A DNA stretch of 64,000 bases, taken from the NCBI RefSeq assembly GCF_004331455.1, contig NZ_SJJR01000002.1:458092-522091 (forward strand), read 5' to 3'. Under the pieces are notes generated by a model. It worked only from the letters and a program-made list of their open reading frames with translations. It was not told where the DNA came from and searched no databases. Shown here piece by piece: positions 7,503-15,239 of the stretch. The translations under genes were made by a program, and so were the position numbers. The stretch comes from Micromonospora zingiberis. GTDB lineage: Bacteria > Actinomycetota > Actinomycetes > Mycobacteriales > Micromonosporaceae. Every line of letters begins with the position of its first letter. Position 1 is the first letter of the stretch.

Positions 7503-8413
7503 GCGCCTTCGCTCACGTACCCACCGGTTCCGGGCAGTCGGCGTCGCCGCCGCCGGCTGCCCGCCCGGGGCGGTACCGGTTCCTGCCGTACCTGCTGTTG
7601 CTGCCCGGCGCGGCCTGGCTGTTCCTCTTCTTCGCGGTGCCGCTGTTGCAGCTCGCCGCCGCCAGCCTCTACGACCCGGAGGGCTCGCTCTCCACCGGGT
7701 ACACGCTGACCTGGGCGTTCGGCAACTACCCGGCGGCGTTGCAGCAGTACTGGCCACAGTTCAGCCGGTCGTTCCTGTACGCCGGCATCGCGCTGGTGCT
7801 GGCGCTGCTGATGGGCTACCCGCTGGCGTACGCGATCGCGCAGAAGGCCGGCCGGTGGAAGAACCTGCTGCTGGTCTGCGTGGTGGCGCCGATGTTCACC
7901 AGCTTCCTGGTGCGTACGTTGGCCTGGAAGACCATCCTGTCGGACAACGGCTGGCTGGTCGGGCTGCTGCGCGACGTGCACCTGCTCGGCCCGGACGGGC
8001 GGCTGCTGGCCACCCCGGTCGCGGTGGTGCTCGGCCTGACGTACAACTTCCTGCCGTTCCTGGTGCTGCCGCTGTACGCGAGCCTGGAGCGGCTCGACTA
8101 CCGACTGCTGGAAGCCTCCAGCGACCTGTACGCCAGTCCGCTCAAGACGTTCCGTCGGGTCACCCTGCCGCTGTCGATGCCCGGGCTGATCGCCGGCACC
8201 CTGCTGTTCTTCATCCCGGCGACCGGCGACTACATCAACGCCGAACTGCTCGGCACCCCGAACCAGTACATGATCGGCAACGTCATCGACTCGGCCTTCC
8301 TGGTCCGCCTGGACTACCCGCAGGGCGCGGCGCTGTCGTTCCTGCTGATGTCGGCGATCCTCGCGGTGGTCTTCGTCTACCTGCGCCGGGCCGGCACGGA
8401 GGAAGTCCTGTGA
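7499..8413 (+). CDS. potB: polyamine-type ABC transporter permease 1
   Basis: A 304-residue inner-membrane permease starting at GTG 7499. About six hydrophobic segments are visible, beginning with FLPYLLLLPGAAWLFLFFAV. The cytoplasmic EAA loop that contacts the ATPase reads EASSDLYASPLKTFRR followed by VTLP. It pairs with the next gene to form the channel. The first 30 residues are proline/alanine-rich and may be partly linker. The stop CTGTGA overlaps the start of a 59-bp repeat. Confidence 0.9.
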   Translation: MSAFAHVPTGSGQSASPPPAARPGRYRFLPYLLLLPGAAWLFLFFAVPLLQLAAASLYDPEGSLSTGYTLTWAFGNYPAALQQYWPQFSRSFLYAGIALVLALLMGYPLAYAIAQKAGRWKNLLLVCVVAPMFTSFLVRTLAWKTILSDNGWLVGLLRDVHLLGPDGRLLATPVAVVLGLTYNFLPFLVLPLYASLERLDYRLLEASSDLYASPLKTFRRVTLPLSMPGLIAGTLLFFIPATGDYINAELLGTPNQYMIGNVIDSAFLVRLDYPQGAALSFLLMSAILAVVFVYLRRAGTEEVL

Positions 8414-8527
8414 GCGCGAGGAGTGCAGCGCAGCGGAGCCCCGCAGTCGCGAACGAAGGGTGGGCACTGTGAGCGCGAGGAGTGCAGCGCAGCGGAGCCC
8501 CGCAGTCGCGAACGAAGGGTGGGCACT
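8410..8527 (+). repeat. 2 x 59-bp perfect tandem repeat at the potB-potC junction
   Basis: Two identical 59-base units begin at 8410 and 8469, each opening with GTGAGCGCGAGGAGTG. Each unit is a 20-codon mini-ORF whose CTGTGA end overlaps the GTG of the next unit, and the last overlaps the potC GTG. Stop-start coupling therefore runs unbroken from potB through both units to potC. Each unit ends with an AAGGG ribosome-site-like stretch. Related copies occur at 22703-22760 and 63790-64000. Confidence 0.9.
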
Positions 8528-9367
8528 GTGAGGATTTCCCGGTGGTTCGCCCAGCACTGGGTGATGGGGGTCGCGCTGCTGGTGCTCGGCTACCTGTTCC
8601 TGCCGATCGCCGTGGTCGCCGCGCTGTCGTTCAACCGTCCGTCGAGCCGGCTGTCGTACGACTTCAACGAGTTCACCCTCGACAACTGGCGTAACCCGTG
8701 CGCCACCTCCGAGATGTGCGATGCCGTGCTGCGTAGCGTGCAGATCGGTTTCCTCGCCACGGTGGCCGCCACCCTGCTCGGCACCCTGATGGCGTTCGCC
8801 CTGGTCCGGCACCGGTTCCGGGGCCGTTCCGGGCTCAACGTGCTGATCTTCCTGCCGATGGCCACGCCGGAACTGGTGATGGGTACGTCGTTGCTGGCGC
8901 TCTTCGTCTCCGGTGGGGTGCCGCTGGGCTTCTGGACCATCGTCATCGCGCACATCATGTTCTGCGTGTCGTTCGTGGTGGTGACGGTCAAGGCGCGGCT
9001 GGCCGGGATGGACCGGCGGCTGGAGGAGGCCGCAATGGACCTCTACGCCAGCGAGTGGCAGACGTTCCGCCGGATCACCCTGCCGTTGGTGCTCCCCGGC
9101 ATCGTGGCCGCCGCGCTGCTGGCCTTCTCGCTCAGCTTCGACGACTTCATCATCACGAACTTCAACTCCGGCACCACCGTCACGTTCCCGATGTACGTCT
9201 GGGGCGCCGCCCAGCGGGGCATCCCGCCACAGGTGAACGTCATCGGTACGGCCATGTTCGGGATCGCGCTGCTGCTGGTGCTGGCCAGTACGTTGCGGGG
9301 CCGGCGGGCACGCCGGGCGGCGGTGCCGGTGACCGCTCCGAAACAGAGGGCGGCCAGCCGGTCATGA
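8528..9367 (+). CDS. potC: polyamine-type ABC transporter permease 2
   Basis: The start GTG 8528 is chosen because AAGGG lies eight bases upstream and the codon directly follows the tandem repeat; an upstream start would only add repeat-encoded residues. The 279-residue protein has six membrane spans and the EAA loop EAAMDLYASEWQTFRR. It ends in an ATGA overlap with the oxidoreductase gene, so transport and catabolism are translationally linked. Confidence 0.9.
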   Translation: MRISRWFAQHWVMGVALLVLGYLFLPIAVVAALSFNRPSSRLSYDFNEFTLDNWRNPCATSEMCDAVLRSVQIGFLATVAATLLGTLMAFALVRHRFRGRSGLNVLIFLPMATPELVMGTSLLALFVSGGVPLGFWTIVIAHIMFCVSFVVVTVKARLAGMDRRLEEAAMDLYASEWQTFRRITLPLVLPGIVAAALLAFSLSFDDFIITNFNSGTTVTFPMYVWGAAQRGIPPQVNVIGTAMFGIALLLVLASTLRGRRARRAAVPVTAPKQRAASRS

Positions 9368-10782
9368 ACCTGCCGCACCCCGGCCGGGCGCTCGCCGACG
9401 CGGTACGCGCACCGTACTGGCTGGACCGGCCGGAACGGCCCGACCCGCTGCCGCCGCTGGTCGGCCCGACCGCCGCCGACCTGTTGGTGGTCGGCGGCGG
9501 GTACGGCGGGTTGTGGGCCGCCCTGCTGGCCAAGCGGGCCGACCCGGGGCGGGACGTGCTGCTGCTGGAGGCGGGCAGCTGCGGCTGGGCGGCCTCCGGA
9601 CGTAACGGGGGGTTCTGCGCCGCCTCGCTCACCCACGGGTTGGCCAACGGGGTGCACCGCTTCCCCGACGAGATCGACGAGTTGGAGCGGCTCGGCCGGG
9701 AGAACCTGGACGCCATCGCGGCGACCGTGGCCGAGTACGGCATCGACTGCGACTTCGAGCGCACCGGCGAGCTGGCCGTGGCGGTCGAGCCGTACCAGCT
9801 GGAAGGGCTGGCCGAGGACGTCGCGCTGGCCCGCCGGTACGGCCACGACGTCAGCCTGCTCGACGCCGACGAGGTACGCGCCGAGGTGGACTCGCCGACG
9901 TACCTCGGTGGGCTGTGGGACCGCGACCGGGTGGCGATGCTCGATCCGGCGCGGCTGGCCTGGGGGCTGCGCCGGGCCTGTCTCGACCTCGGGGTACGGA
10001 TCCACGAGCACACCCGGGTCACCGGACTGCGTCGGGCCGGCGCCGCGCTGCACGCCGAGACCACCGGCGCCGACGGCATCCCGGGGGTGGTGCGCGCCGA
10101 CCGGGTGGTGATGGCCACCAACGCGTTTCCGCCGCTGCTGCGCCGGCTGCGGGCCCGGGTCGTGCCGGTGTACGACTACGCGCTGATGACCGAACCGCTG
10201 ACGCCCGCCCAGCGGGACGCCATCGGCTGGCGCAACCGGCAGGGGCTGGCGGACACCGGCAACCAGTTCCACTACTACCGGATCACCGGCGACGGCCGGA
10301 TCCTGTTCGGTGGCTACGACGCGGTCTACCACTACGGCAACCGGATGGCACCCGCACTGGAACAGCGGGAGGCGACCTTCACCGCCCTGGCCGCGCACTT
10401 CTTCACCACCTTCCCGCAACTGGCCGAGGTGCGGTTCAGCCACCGCTGGGGTGGAGTGATCGACACCTGCACCCGGTTCTGCGCCTTCTTCGGCACCGCG
10501 TACGACGGGCGGCTGGCGTACGCGGCCGGCTACACCGGGTTGGGCGTGGGCGCCACCCGGTTCGGCGCCCGGGTGCTACTCGACCTGGTCGCCGGAGCGG
10601 ACACCCCGCTGACCCGGCTCGCCCTGGTGCGCGACAAGCCGCTGCCGTTCCCGCCCGAACCGGCCCGCGCGGTCGGCATCGGGCTCACCCGCTGGTCCCT
10701 GGCCCGCGCCGACGCGCGACAGGGGCGGCGCAATCTCTGGCTCCGTACACTCGATCGGTTTGGTTTGGGGTTCGATTCCTGA
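9364..10782 (+). CDS. FAD-dependent oxidoreductase, DadA/PuuB-like
   Basis: A 472-residue paralogue of the enzyme at the window start. FAD-binding GGGYGG is at 44-49, ASGRNGGFC at 77-85, and a C-terminal GYTGLGVGATRFGA contacts the cofactor. It overlaps potC (ATGA) and the next gene (TGATG), so it is part of the uptake operon. The family oxidises secondary or primary amines of amino acids and glutamyl-polyamines with oxygen or a quinone. Substrate is inferred from the operon only. Confidence 0.9.
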   Translation: MNLPHPGRALADAVRAPYWLDRPERPDPLPPLVGPTAADLLVVGGGYGGLWAALLAKRADPGRDVLLLEAGSCGWAASGRNGGFCAASLTHGLANGVHRFPDEIDELERLGRENLDAIAATVAEYGIDCDFERTGELAVAVEPYQLEGLAEDVALARRYGHDVSLLDADEVRAEVDSPTYLGGLWDRDRVAMLDPARLAWGLRRACLDLGVRIHEHTRVTGLRRAGAALHAETTGADGIPGVVRADRVVMATNAFPPLLRRLRARVVPVYDYALMTEPLTPAQRDAIGWRNRQGLADTGNQFHYYRITGDGRILFGGYDAVYHYGNRMAPALEQREATFTALAAHFFTTFPQLAEVRFSHRWGGVIDTCTRFCAFFGTAYDGRLAYAAGYTGLGVGATRFGARVLLDLVAGADTPLTRLALVRDKPLPFPPEPARAVGIGLTRWSLARADARQGRRNLWLRTLDRFGLGFDS

Positions 10783-11984
10783 TGCGTATCCTGCTGGTCG
10801 GCGCCGGTGGCGTCGGCGCCGCTGTCGTCGCCATCGCGGCCCGGCGCACATTCTTCGAGACGATGGTGGTCGCCGACTACGACCCGGGCCGCGCGGCGCG
10901 GGCCATCGCCGGTCAGGACGACCGTTTCGTCGCCGTCCAACTCGACGCCAGTTCGGCCGAGGCGGTGGCGGCGGCCTGCCACGAGCATCGGATCACCCAC
11001 GTGCTCAACGCGGTCGACCCACGGTTCGTCATGCCGCTCTTCGACGGGGCGTACGCGGCCGGCGCCGACTACCTGGACATGGCGATGTCGCTGTCGAAGC
11101 CGCACCCGGCCCGGCCCTACCAGGAGACCGGCGTGAAGCTCGGCGACGAGCAGTTCGCGGTGGCCGACCGGTGGGCCGATGCGGGACGCCTCGCACTGTG
11201 CGGCATCGGCGTCGAACCGGGCCTGTCGGACGTCTTCGCCCGGTACGCCGCCGACGAGCTGTTCGGCGAGATCGACGAGATCGGGGTACGCGACGGCGCG
11301 AACCTGACCGTGGACGGCTACGACTTCGCGCCGTCGTTCTCGATCTGGACCACCATCGAGGAGTGCCTGAACCCGCCGGTGATCTGGGAGGACGGGCGGG
11401 GCTGGTTCACCACCGAGCCGTTCAGTGAGCCGGAGGTGTTCCACTTCCCCGAGGGGATCGGGCCGGTCGAGTGCGTCAACGTGGAGCACGAGGAGGTGCT
11501 GCTGATCCCGCGCTGGGTGCCGGCGAAGCGGGTCACCTTCAAGTACGGCCTCGGCGACGAGTTCATCGAGGTGCTCAAGACGCTGCACAAGCTCGGCCTG
11601 GACTCGACGTCGCCGGTCTCGGTGAAGGGCGTCGAGGTGTCGCCGCGTGACGTGGTGGCCGCCTGCCTGCCCGATCCGGCCACCCTCGGCGACCGGATGC
11701 GCGGCAAGACCTGCGCCGGCACCTGGGTACGGGGGACCGGCGTCGACGGCCAGCCCCGGGAGGTCTACCTCTACCACGTGGTCGACAACGAGTGGTCGAT
11801 GCGCGAGTACGGCCACCAGGCGGTGGTGTGGCAGACCGCGGTCAACCCGGTCGTCGCGTTGGAACTGCTGGCGGGTGGCGGATGGTCGGGCGTCGGAGTG
11901 CTCGGCCCGGAGGCGCTGCCGCCGAAGCCCTTCCTCGACCTGCTGACCGCCTACGGTTCGCCCTGGGGCATGGAGGAACGATGA
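10782..11984 (+). CDS. saccharopine dehydrogenase-like NAD(P) oxidoreductase
   Basis: A 400-residue protein with an N-terminal Rossmann motif GAGGVG at 7-12 and the saccharopine-dehydrogenase family layout (VLNAVDPRF; ADYLDMAM; CGIGVEPGLSDVFARY). The family reduces or oxidises C-N bonds between an amino acid and an oxo-acid or aldehyde, and includes carboxy(nor)spermidine dehydrogenase. Placement between an amine oxidoreductase and an agmatinase, with overlapping codons on both sides, makes a polyamine-adduct substrate more likely than lysine. No carboxynorspermidine decarboxylase gene is seen nearby, so the direction may be catabolic. Confidence 0.85.
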   Translation: MRILLVGAGGVGAAVVAIAARRTFFETMVVADYDPGRAARAIAGQDDRFVAVQLDASSAEAVAAACHEHRITHVLNAVDPRFVMPLFDGAYAAGADYLDMAMSLSKPHPARPYQETGVKLGDEQFAVADRWADAGRLALCGIGVEPGLSDVFARYAADELFGEIDEIGVRDGANLTVDGYDFAPSFSIWTTIEECLNPPVIWEDGRGWFTTEPFSEPEVFHFPEGIGPVECVNVEHEEVLLIPRWVPAKRVTFKYGLGDEFIEVLKTLHKLGLDSTSPVSVKGVEVSPRDVVAACLPDPATLGDRMRGKTCAGTWVRGTGVDGQPREVYLYHVVDNEWSMREYGHQAVVWQTAVNPVVALELLAGGGWSGVGVLGPEALPPKPFLDLLTAYGSPWGMEER

Positions 11985-12994
11985 CCCGGTGCGGCCCGAT
12001 GTACGGCCCGGACGTCACGTTCCTCGGCGTACCGCCGTGCACCCTGGAGGAGCCGGTGACGTACGCCGACGCCGACGTGGTCGTCATCGGCGCACCCTTC
12101 GACGGCGGCACCTCGCACCGTCCCGGCACCCGGTTCGGCCCGTCGGCCATCCGCCAGGCCTGCTACCTGCCGCACGACGGCTCCCGCCCGTCGCTCGCGC
12201 TGCGCGTCGACGCGCTCAAGGACCTGCGGGTGTACGACGCCGGTGACGTGGAGATGTTCTCCGGCGACATCGAGCGCTCGCTGGCCGCCCTGGAAACCGC
12301 CGTGTACGCGGTGGCCTCGGCCGGCGCGATTCCGGTGATCCTCGGCGGCGACCACTCCATCGCCCTGCCCGACGCCACCGGCGTGGCCCGCCACCACGGG
12401 CTCGGCCGGGTGTCGTTGGTGCACTTCGACGCGCATGCCGACACCGGGGACGTCGAGTTCGGTTCCCTGCACGGGCACGGCCAGCCAATGCGGCGGCTCA
12501 TCGAATCCGGCGCGGTACGCGGTGACCGTTTCCTCCAGATCGGACTGCGCGGTTACTGGCCGGGACCCTCGACGCTGGCCTGGATGGCCGAGCAGCGGAT
12601 GCGCTCGTACGAGATGACCGAGATCGTGTCTCGTGGCCTGGACGACTGCCTCACCGAGGCGTTCGGCATTGCCACCGACGAGTGCGAGGGCGTCTTCCTC
12701 TCCGTCGACGTGGACGTGGTGGACCCCGGCATGGCGCCCGGCACCGGCACCCCCGAGCCGGGCGGCTTCACCTCCCGCCAGTTGCTCGACGCGGTCCGCC
12801 GGGTCTGCTACGAACTCCCGGTCGTCGGCGTCGACGTGGTCGAGGTCGCCCCGCCGTACGACCACGCCGACATCACCGCCTACCTCGGCAACCGGGTGGT
12901 CCTCGAAGCCCTCTCCGCCATCGCCCGCCGTCGCCACGACGCCGCCGGCCGCCCACCCTGGACCCCCACCCAACCCCTCCTCGACTCCCGCTAA
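11981..12994 (+). CDS. speB: agmatinase / ureohydrolase family protein
   Basis: A 337-residue ureohydrolase with the full set of manganese ligands: GGDHS (His125), DAHAD (150-154) and SVDVDVVDP (Asp243, Asp245). The start overlaps the previous stop (ATGA). The family splits agmatine, guanidinobutyrate or similar guanidines to an amine and urea. Agmatine to putrescine would feed the neighbouring aminotransferase/oxidoreductase and the GABA genes at 21-26 kb. Guanidinobutyrase or proclavaminate amidinohydrolase-like activity cannot be excluded. Confidence 0.87.
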   Translation: MTRCGPMYGPDVTFLGVPPCTLEEPVTYADADVVVIGAPFDGGTSHRPGTRFGPSAIRQACYLPHDGSRPSLALRVDALKDLRVYDAGDVEMFSGDIERSLAALETAVYAVASAGAIPVILGGDHSIALPDATGVARHHGLGRVSLVHFDAHADTGDVEFGSLHGHGQPMRRLIESGAVRGDRFLQIGLRGYWPGPSTLAWMAEQRMRSYEMTEIVSRGLDDCLTEAFGIATDECEGVFLSVDVDVVDPGMAPGTGTPEPGGFTSRQLLDAVRRVCYELPVVGVDVVEVAPPYDHADITAYLGNRVVLEALSAIARRRHDAAGRPPWTPTQPLLDSR

Positions 12995-13052
12995 CCCCGC
13001 CCCCCTCGCGCCCCCGCGCCCCCCCGCCCCCGCCCCCGCCCCCGCCCCCCTC

Positions 13053-13126
13053 CGCGATCTTGCACTTTTGGTCGGTGTAATTCGGGATGAATTACTCGAA
13101 CGGCCGACCAGAAGTGCAAGATCGCG
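13053..13126. repeat. hairpin element type A, copy 1
   Basis: Arms at 13053-13075 and 13104-13126 pair over 23 bases with one mismatch (core GATCTTGCACTT). The loop holds a second perfect hairpin, GTAATTC/GAATTAC. Upstream is a pure C/G tract (12995-13050). A type A relative sits at 14254-14322. It may serve as the agmatinase terminator, but its recurrence suggests a mobile or REP-like palindrome. Confidence 0.8.
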
Positions 13127-13251
13127 GGTGGTTGGGGGGTGGCGTAGCACGGGTGCGGGGGTGGGTGGGGGTTTTCCACAGGGGGGTTGGTTGTCCACAG
13201 GGGAGGGCGTTGGGGTGGGGCGGGCGGTGGGAGGTGGGGGAGGGTGCTCGG

Positions 13252-14097
13252 GTGAGCGCTCAACTGTGGCGGGTGCAGACCCTGGTGCGGACGCTGAGCG
13301 CCCGGCGGCTTCGCACCCGGCTGGGTCGGGAGGAGTTGCGCCGGGTGCGTCGGGGTGTCTATGCGGACCAGCCGCCCGACGACGAGGACGAACTGCGGGC
13401 CCTGCTGTTGTGTCTGCCGGCGGGCGCCATGTTCGCCCGGCAGACGGCGGCCCGACGGTACGGCTTCGGCGTGCTGCGCGACGACCTCGTGCACGTCCAG
13501 GTGCCCAATACTGTGCCGAAACCCCGGCTGCCCGGCCTGGTGGTGCACCATTCCGTGCTGCCGGTGCAGCCCGTACTCGTCCAAGGGCTGCCGTGCGTGC
13601 CGGCGGCGCGCTGCGCCGTCGACCTGGCGCGTACGGTGCGGCGCCTCGACGCGCTTCCCGTCCTGGACGCCGCCCTCAGATCCGCCGCGGTGACTCCCGA
13701 CGACCTGCTGGCTGAGGTGTGCGTCCATCGCGCGCTACGCGGCGTGCGGCAGGCGCGGGAGCTGGTGCCGCTGGCGGACGGCCGGGCCGAATGCCGCCAG
13801 GAGAGCCAACTGCGGTTGGTGCTGCTGGACGGGCGGCTGCCGCCACCCGAGCCGCAACTATGGGTTCCGGACACCGCCGGACTACCGCGCTTCCGCGTCG
13901 ACCTGGGCTACCGGGAACGCCGGGTCGGCATCGAGTACGACGGCATTTCCCACCTCGATCGCGAAGCGTTCCGGTACGACCGGGAGCGCATCAACTGGCT
14001 CGACGCGCAGGGCTGGCGGATGCGCTACTTCACCGACCGTGACCTCTACCGGCGCCCCGCCCACGTAGTCGCCACCGTCCAAGCCGCCCTCTCCTAG
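13252..14097 (+). CDS. DUF559 / AbiEi-antitoxin-like domain protein
   Basis: A 281-residue protein from GTG 13252, with a G-rich ribosome site seven bases upstream; the frame is open further upstream through G-rich filler and part of the hairpin element, which I exclude. The N-terminal half (LRTRLGREELRRVRRGVY, then FARQTAARRYGF) resembles the AbiEi-type domain. The C-terminal part (RFRVDLGYRERRVGIEYDG, then WLDAQGWRMRYFT) is a DUF559 Vsr-like nuclease fold. Such proteins are common, often strain-specific, and of unproven function in actinomycetes. It stands alone and is flanked by palindromes on both sides, consistent with an accessory insertion. Confidence 0.78.
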   Translation: MSAQLWRVQTLVRTLSARRLRTRLGREELRRVRRGVYADQPPDDEDELRALLLCLPAGAMFARQTAARRYGFGVLRDDLVHVQVPNTVPKPRLPGLVVHHSVLPVQPVLVQGLPCVPAARCAVDLARTVRRLDALPVLDAALRSAAVTPDDLLAEVCVHRALRGVRQARELVPLADGRAECRQESQLRLVLLDGRLPPPEPQLWVPDTAGLPRFRVDLGYRERRVGIEYDGISHLDREAFRYDRERINWLDAQGWRMRYFTDRDLYRRPAHVVATVQAALS

Positions 14098-14108
14098 CTC
14101 CTGTCTCG

Positions 14109-14175
14109 CGCGGATCTTGGTACGTAACGGCCCCCATGGAGCCCCCATGGAGGCCGTCCCGTACCAAGATCCGCG
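14109..14175. repeat. hairpin element type B, copy 1
   Basis: Arms built on CGCGGATCTTGGTACG pair with CGTACCAAGATCCGCG around a loop containing GCCCCCATGGA twice. The element is 12 bases past the DUF559 stop. A related copy follows secA at 58219-58276. Confidence 0.8.
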
Positions 14176-14253
14176 GCGAGGAGAAGGCGGCCGACCAGCG
14201 TGGTTGGCCTGCGCCGCAGACGAGCAACGCAGCCTGGCCCCCGATCTCCTCGT

Positions 14254-14322
14254 CGATCTTGCACTTACGGTCGGGGCAAAAGGGTTATCAAGCGCATATC
14301 GGCGACCGAAAGTGCAAGATCG
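14254..14322. repeat. hairpin element type A, copy 2
   Basis: CGATCTTGCACTTACGGTCG (14254-14273) pairs with 14303-14322 with one mismatch. It shares the GATCTTGCACTT core and the GGTCG arm end with the copy at 13053-13126. Confidence 0.8.
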
Positions 14323-14506
14323 GCGGGCGGGGAGGGTGGGCGGGGAGGGTGGGGCGGGGTGGGGTGGGGAGGGGTGAGTGATGTGGATCACTTGTTGGTG
14401 GGGTGGGTGGGGGTGGTTTGGGGGGTGGGAGGGGGTGGGGGTGCAGGTGGGGGGACTTGTGTCTGTTTGTTGGTAGGTAGTGGCGTGGAGGATTGGTCGG
14501 CGGGCG

Positions 14507-14524
14507 CTTACAGAATCCTTAACT
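14507..14524 (+). promoter_or_regulatory. candidate response-regulator box
   Basis: CTTACAG and CTTAACT heptamers lie 11 bases apart upstream of the response regulator gene. This direct-repeat spacing is the usual pattern for OmpR/PhoB-type wing-helix regulators such as the one encoded next. Autoregulation is inferred. Confidence 0.35.
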
Positions 14525-14573
14525 CGGGCCTGAGAGCGTATGCCGGACGGTGACTGACCACGGGGGGCGGAAC

Positions 14574-15239
14574 GTGCGAGTGCTGGTGGCGGACGACGAG
14601 CGATTGCTGGCGGATACGGTCGCCGAAGGGCTGCGCCGTTTCTCTATGGCGGTCGACGTCTGCTACGACGGTGGCGGCGCGCTGGAGCGGATCGGGGTCA
14701 ACCGGTACGACGTCGCCGTGCTGGACCGGGACATGCCGGGGCACACCGGCGACGAGGTGTGTCGCTGCCTGGCCGACTCCGGCTCGGGCACCCGGGTGCT
14801 GCTGCTCACCGCCGCCGCCGGCATTCGGGACCGGGTGGAGGGTCTCGGCCTCGGCGCGGACGACTACCTGACCAAGCCGTTCGCCTTCGCGGAACTGGTC
14901 GCGCGGGTGCAGGCCCTCGGGCGACGCTCGGCTCCGGCGTTGCCCCCGGTGCTGGCGCAGCACGGCGTGACGTTGGACGTGGCCCGGCACCGGGTCACCC
15001 GGGACGGCAGGCCGGTCAACCTGAGCCCGAAGGAGTTCGCCGTGCTGCACGTGCTGATGCGCGCCGACGGGCGGGTGGTCAGCGCGGAGGAACTGCTGGA
15101 ACAGGCGTGGGACGAGTTCGCCGACCCGTTCACCAACGCGGTACGGGTCACCGTGATGACGCTGCGCAAGAAGCTCGGCGAGCCGCAGGTCATCCACACC
15201 GTGCCCAGGGCCGGTTACCGGATCGGCGGCCCGGCATGA
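14574..15239 (+). CDS. OmpR/VanR-type response regulator
   Basis: A 221-residue protein from GTG 14574 (GTG 14550 is an alternative). The receiver domain has acidic DDE at 7-9, phosphoacceptor Asp51, Thr79 and Lys101. The C-terminal winged helix (SPKEFAVLHVLM, VRVTVMTLRKKLGE, GYRIGG) is of OmpR class. Its stop overlaps the sensor kinase start. Together with the downstream ligase and VanX-like dipeptidase this is most simply a VanR analogue controlling cell-wall precursor remodelling. Confidence 0.9.
   Translation: MRVLVADDERLLADTVAEGLRRFSMAVDVCYDGGGALERIGVNRYDVAVLDRDMPGHTGDEVCRCLADSGSGTRVLLLTAAAGIRDRVEGLGLGADDYLTKPFAFAELVARVQALGRRSAPALPPVLAQHGVTLDVARHRVTRDGRPVNLSPKEFAVLHVLMRADGRVVSAEELLEQAWDEFADPFTNAVRVTVMTLRKKLGEPQVIHTVPRAGYRIGGPA

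Larger units (their letters stand above)
14098..14573. other. intergenic island with two palindromes and a G-rich tract
   Basis: No gene is seen in this 476-base stretch. It contains a type B hairpin (14109-14175), a type A hairpin (14254-14322), a strongly G-biased run (14325-14460) and the putative promoter of the two-component system. Confidence 0.7.

Noticed and set aside
8410..8527. CRISPR-like array
   Set aside because: There are two units without spacers, so it is a tandem duplication; the same holds for the four 55-bp units at the window end.
14098..14573. tRNA or small RNA gene in the hairpin island
   Set aside because: The palindromes are long imperfect stems without cloverleaf features or a CCA-type end; no tRNA was recognised anywhere in the window.
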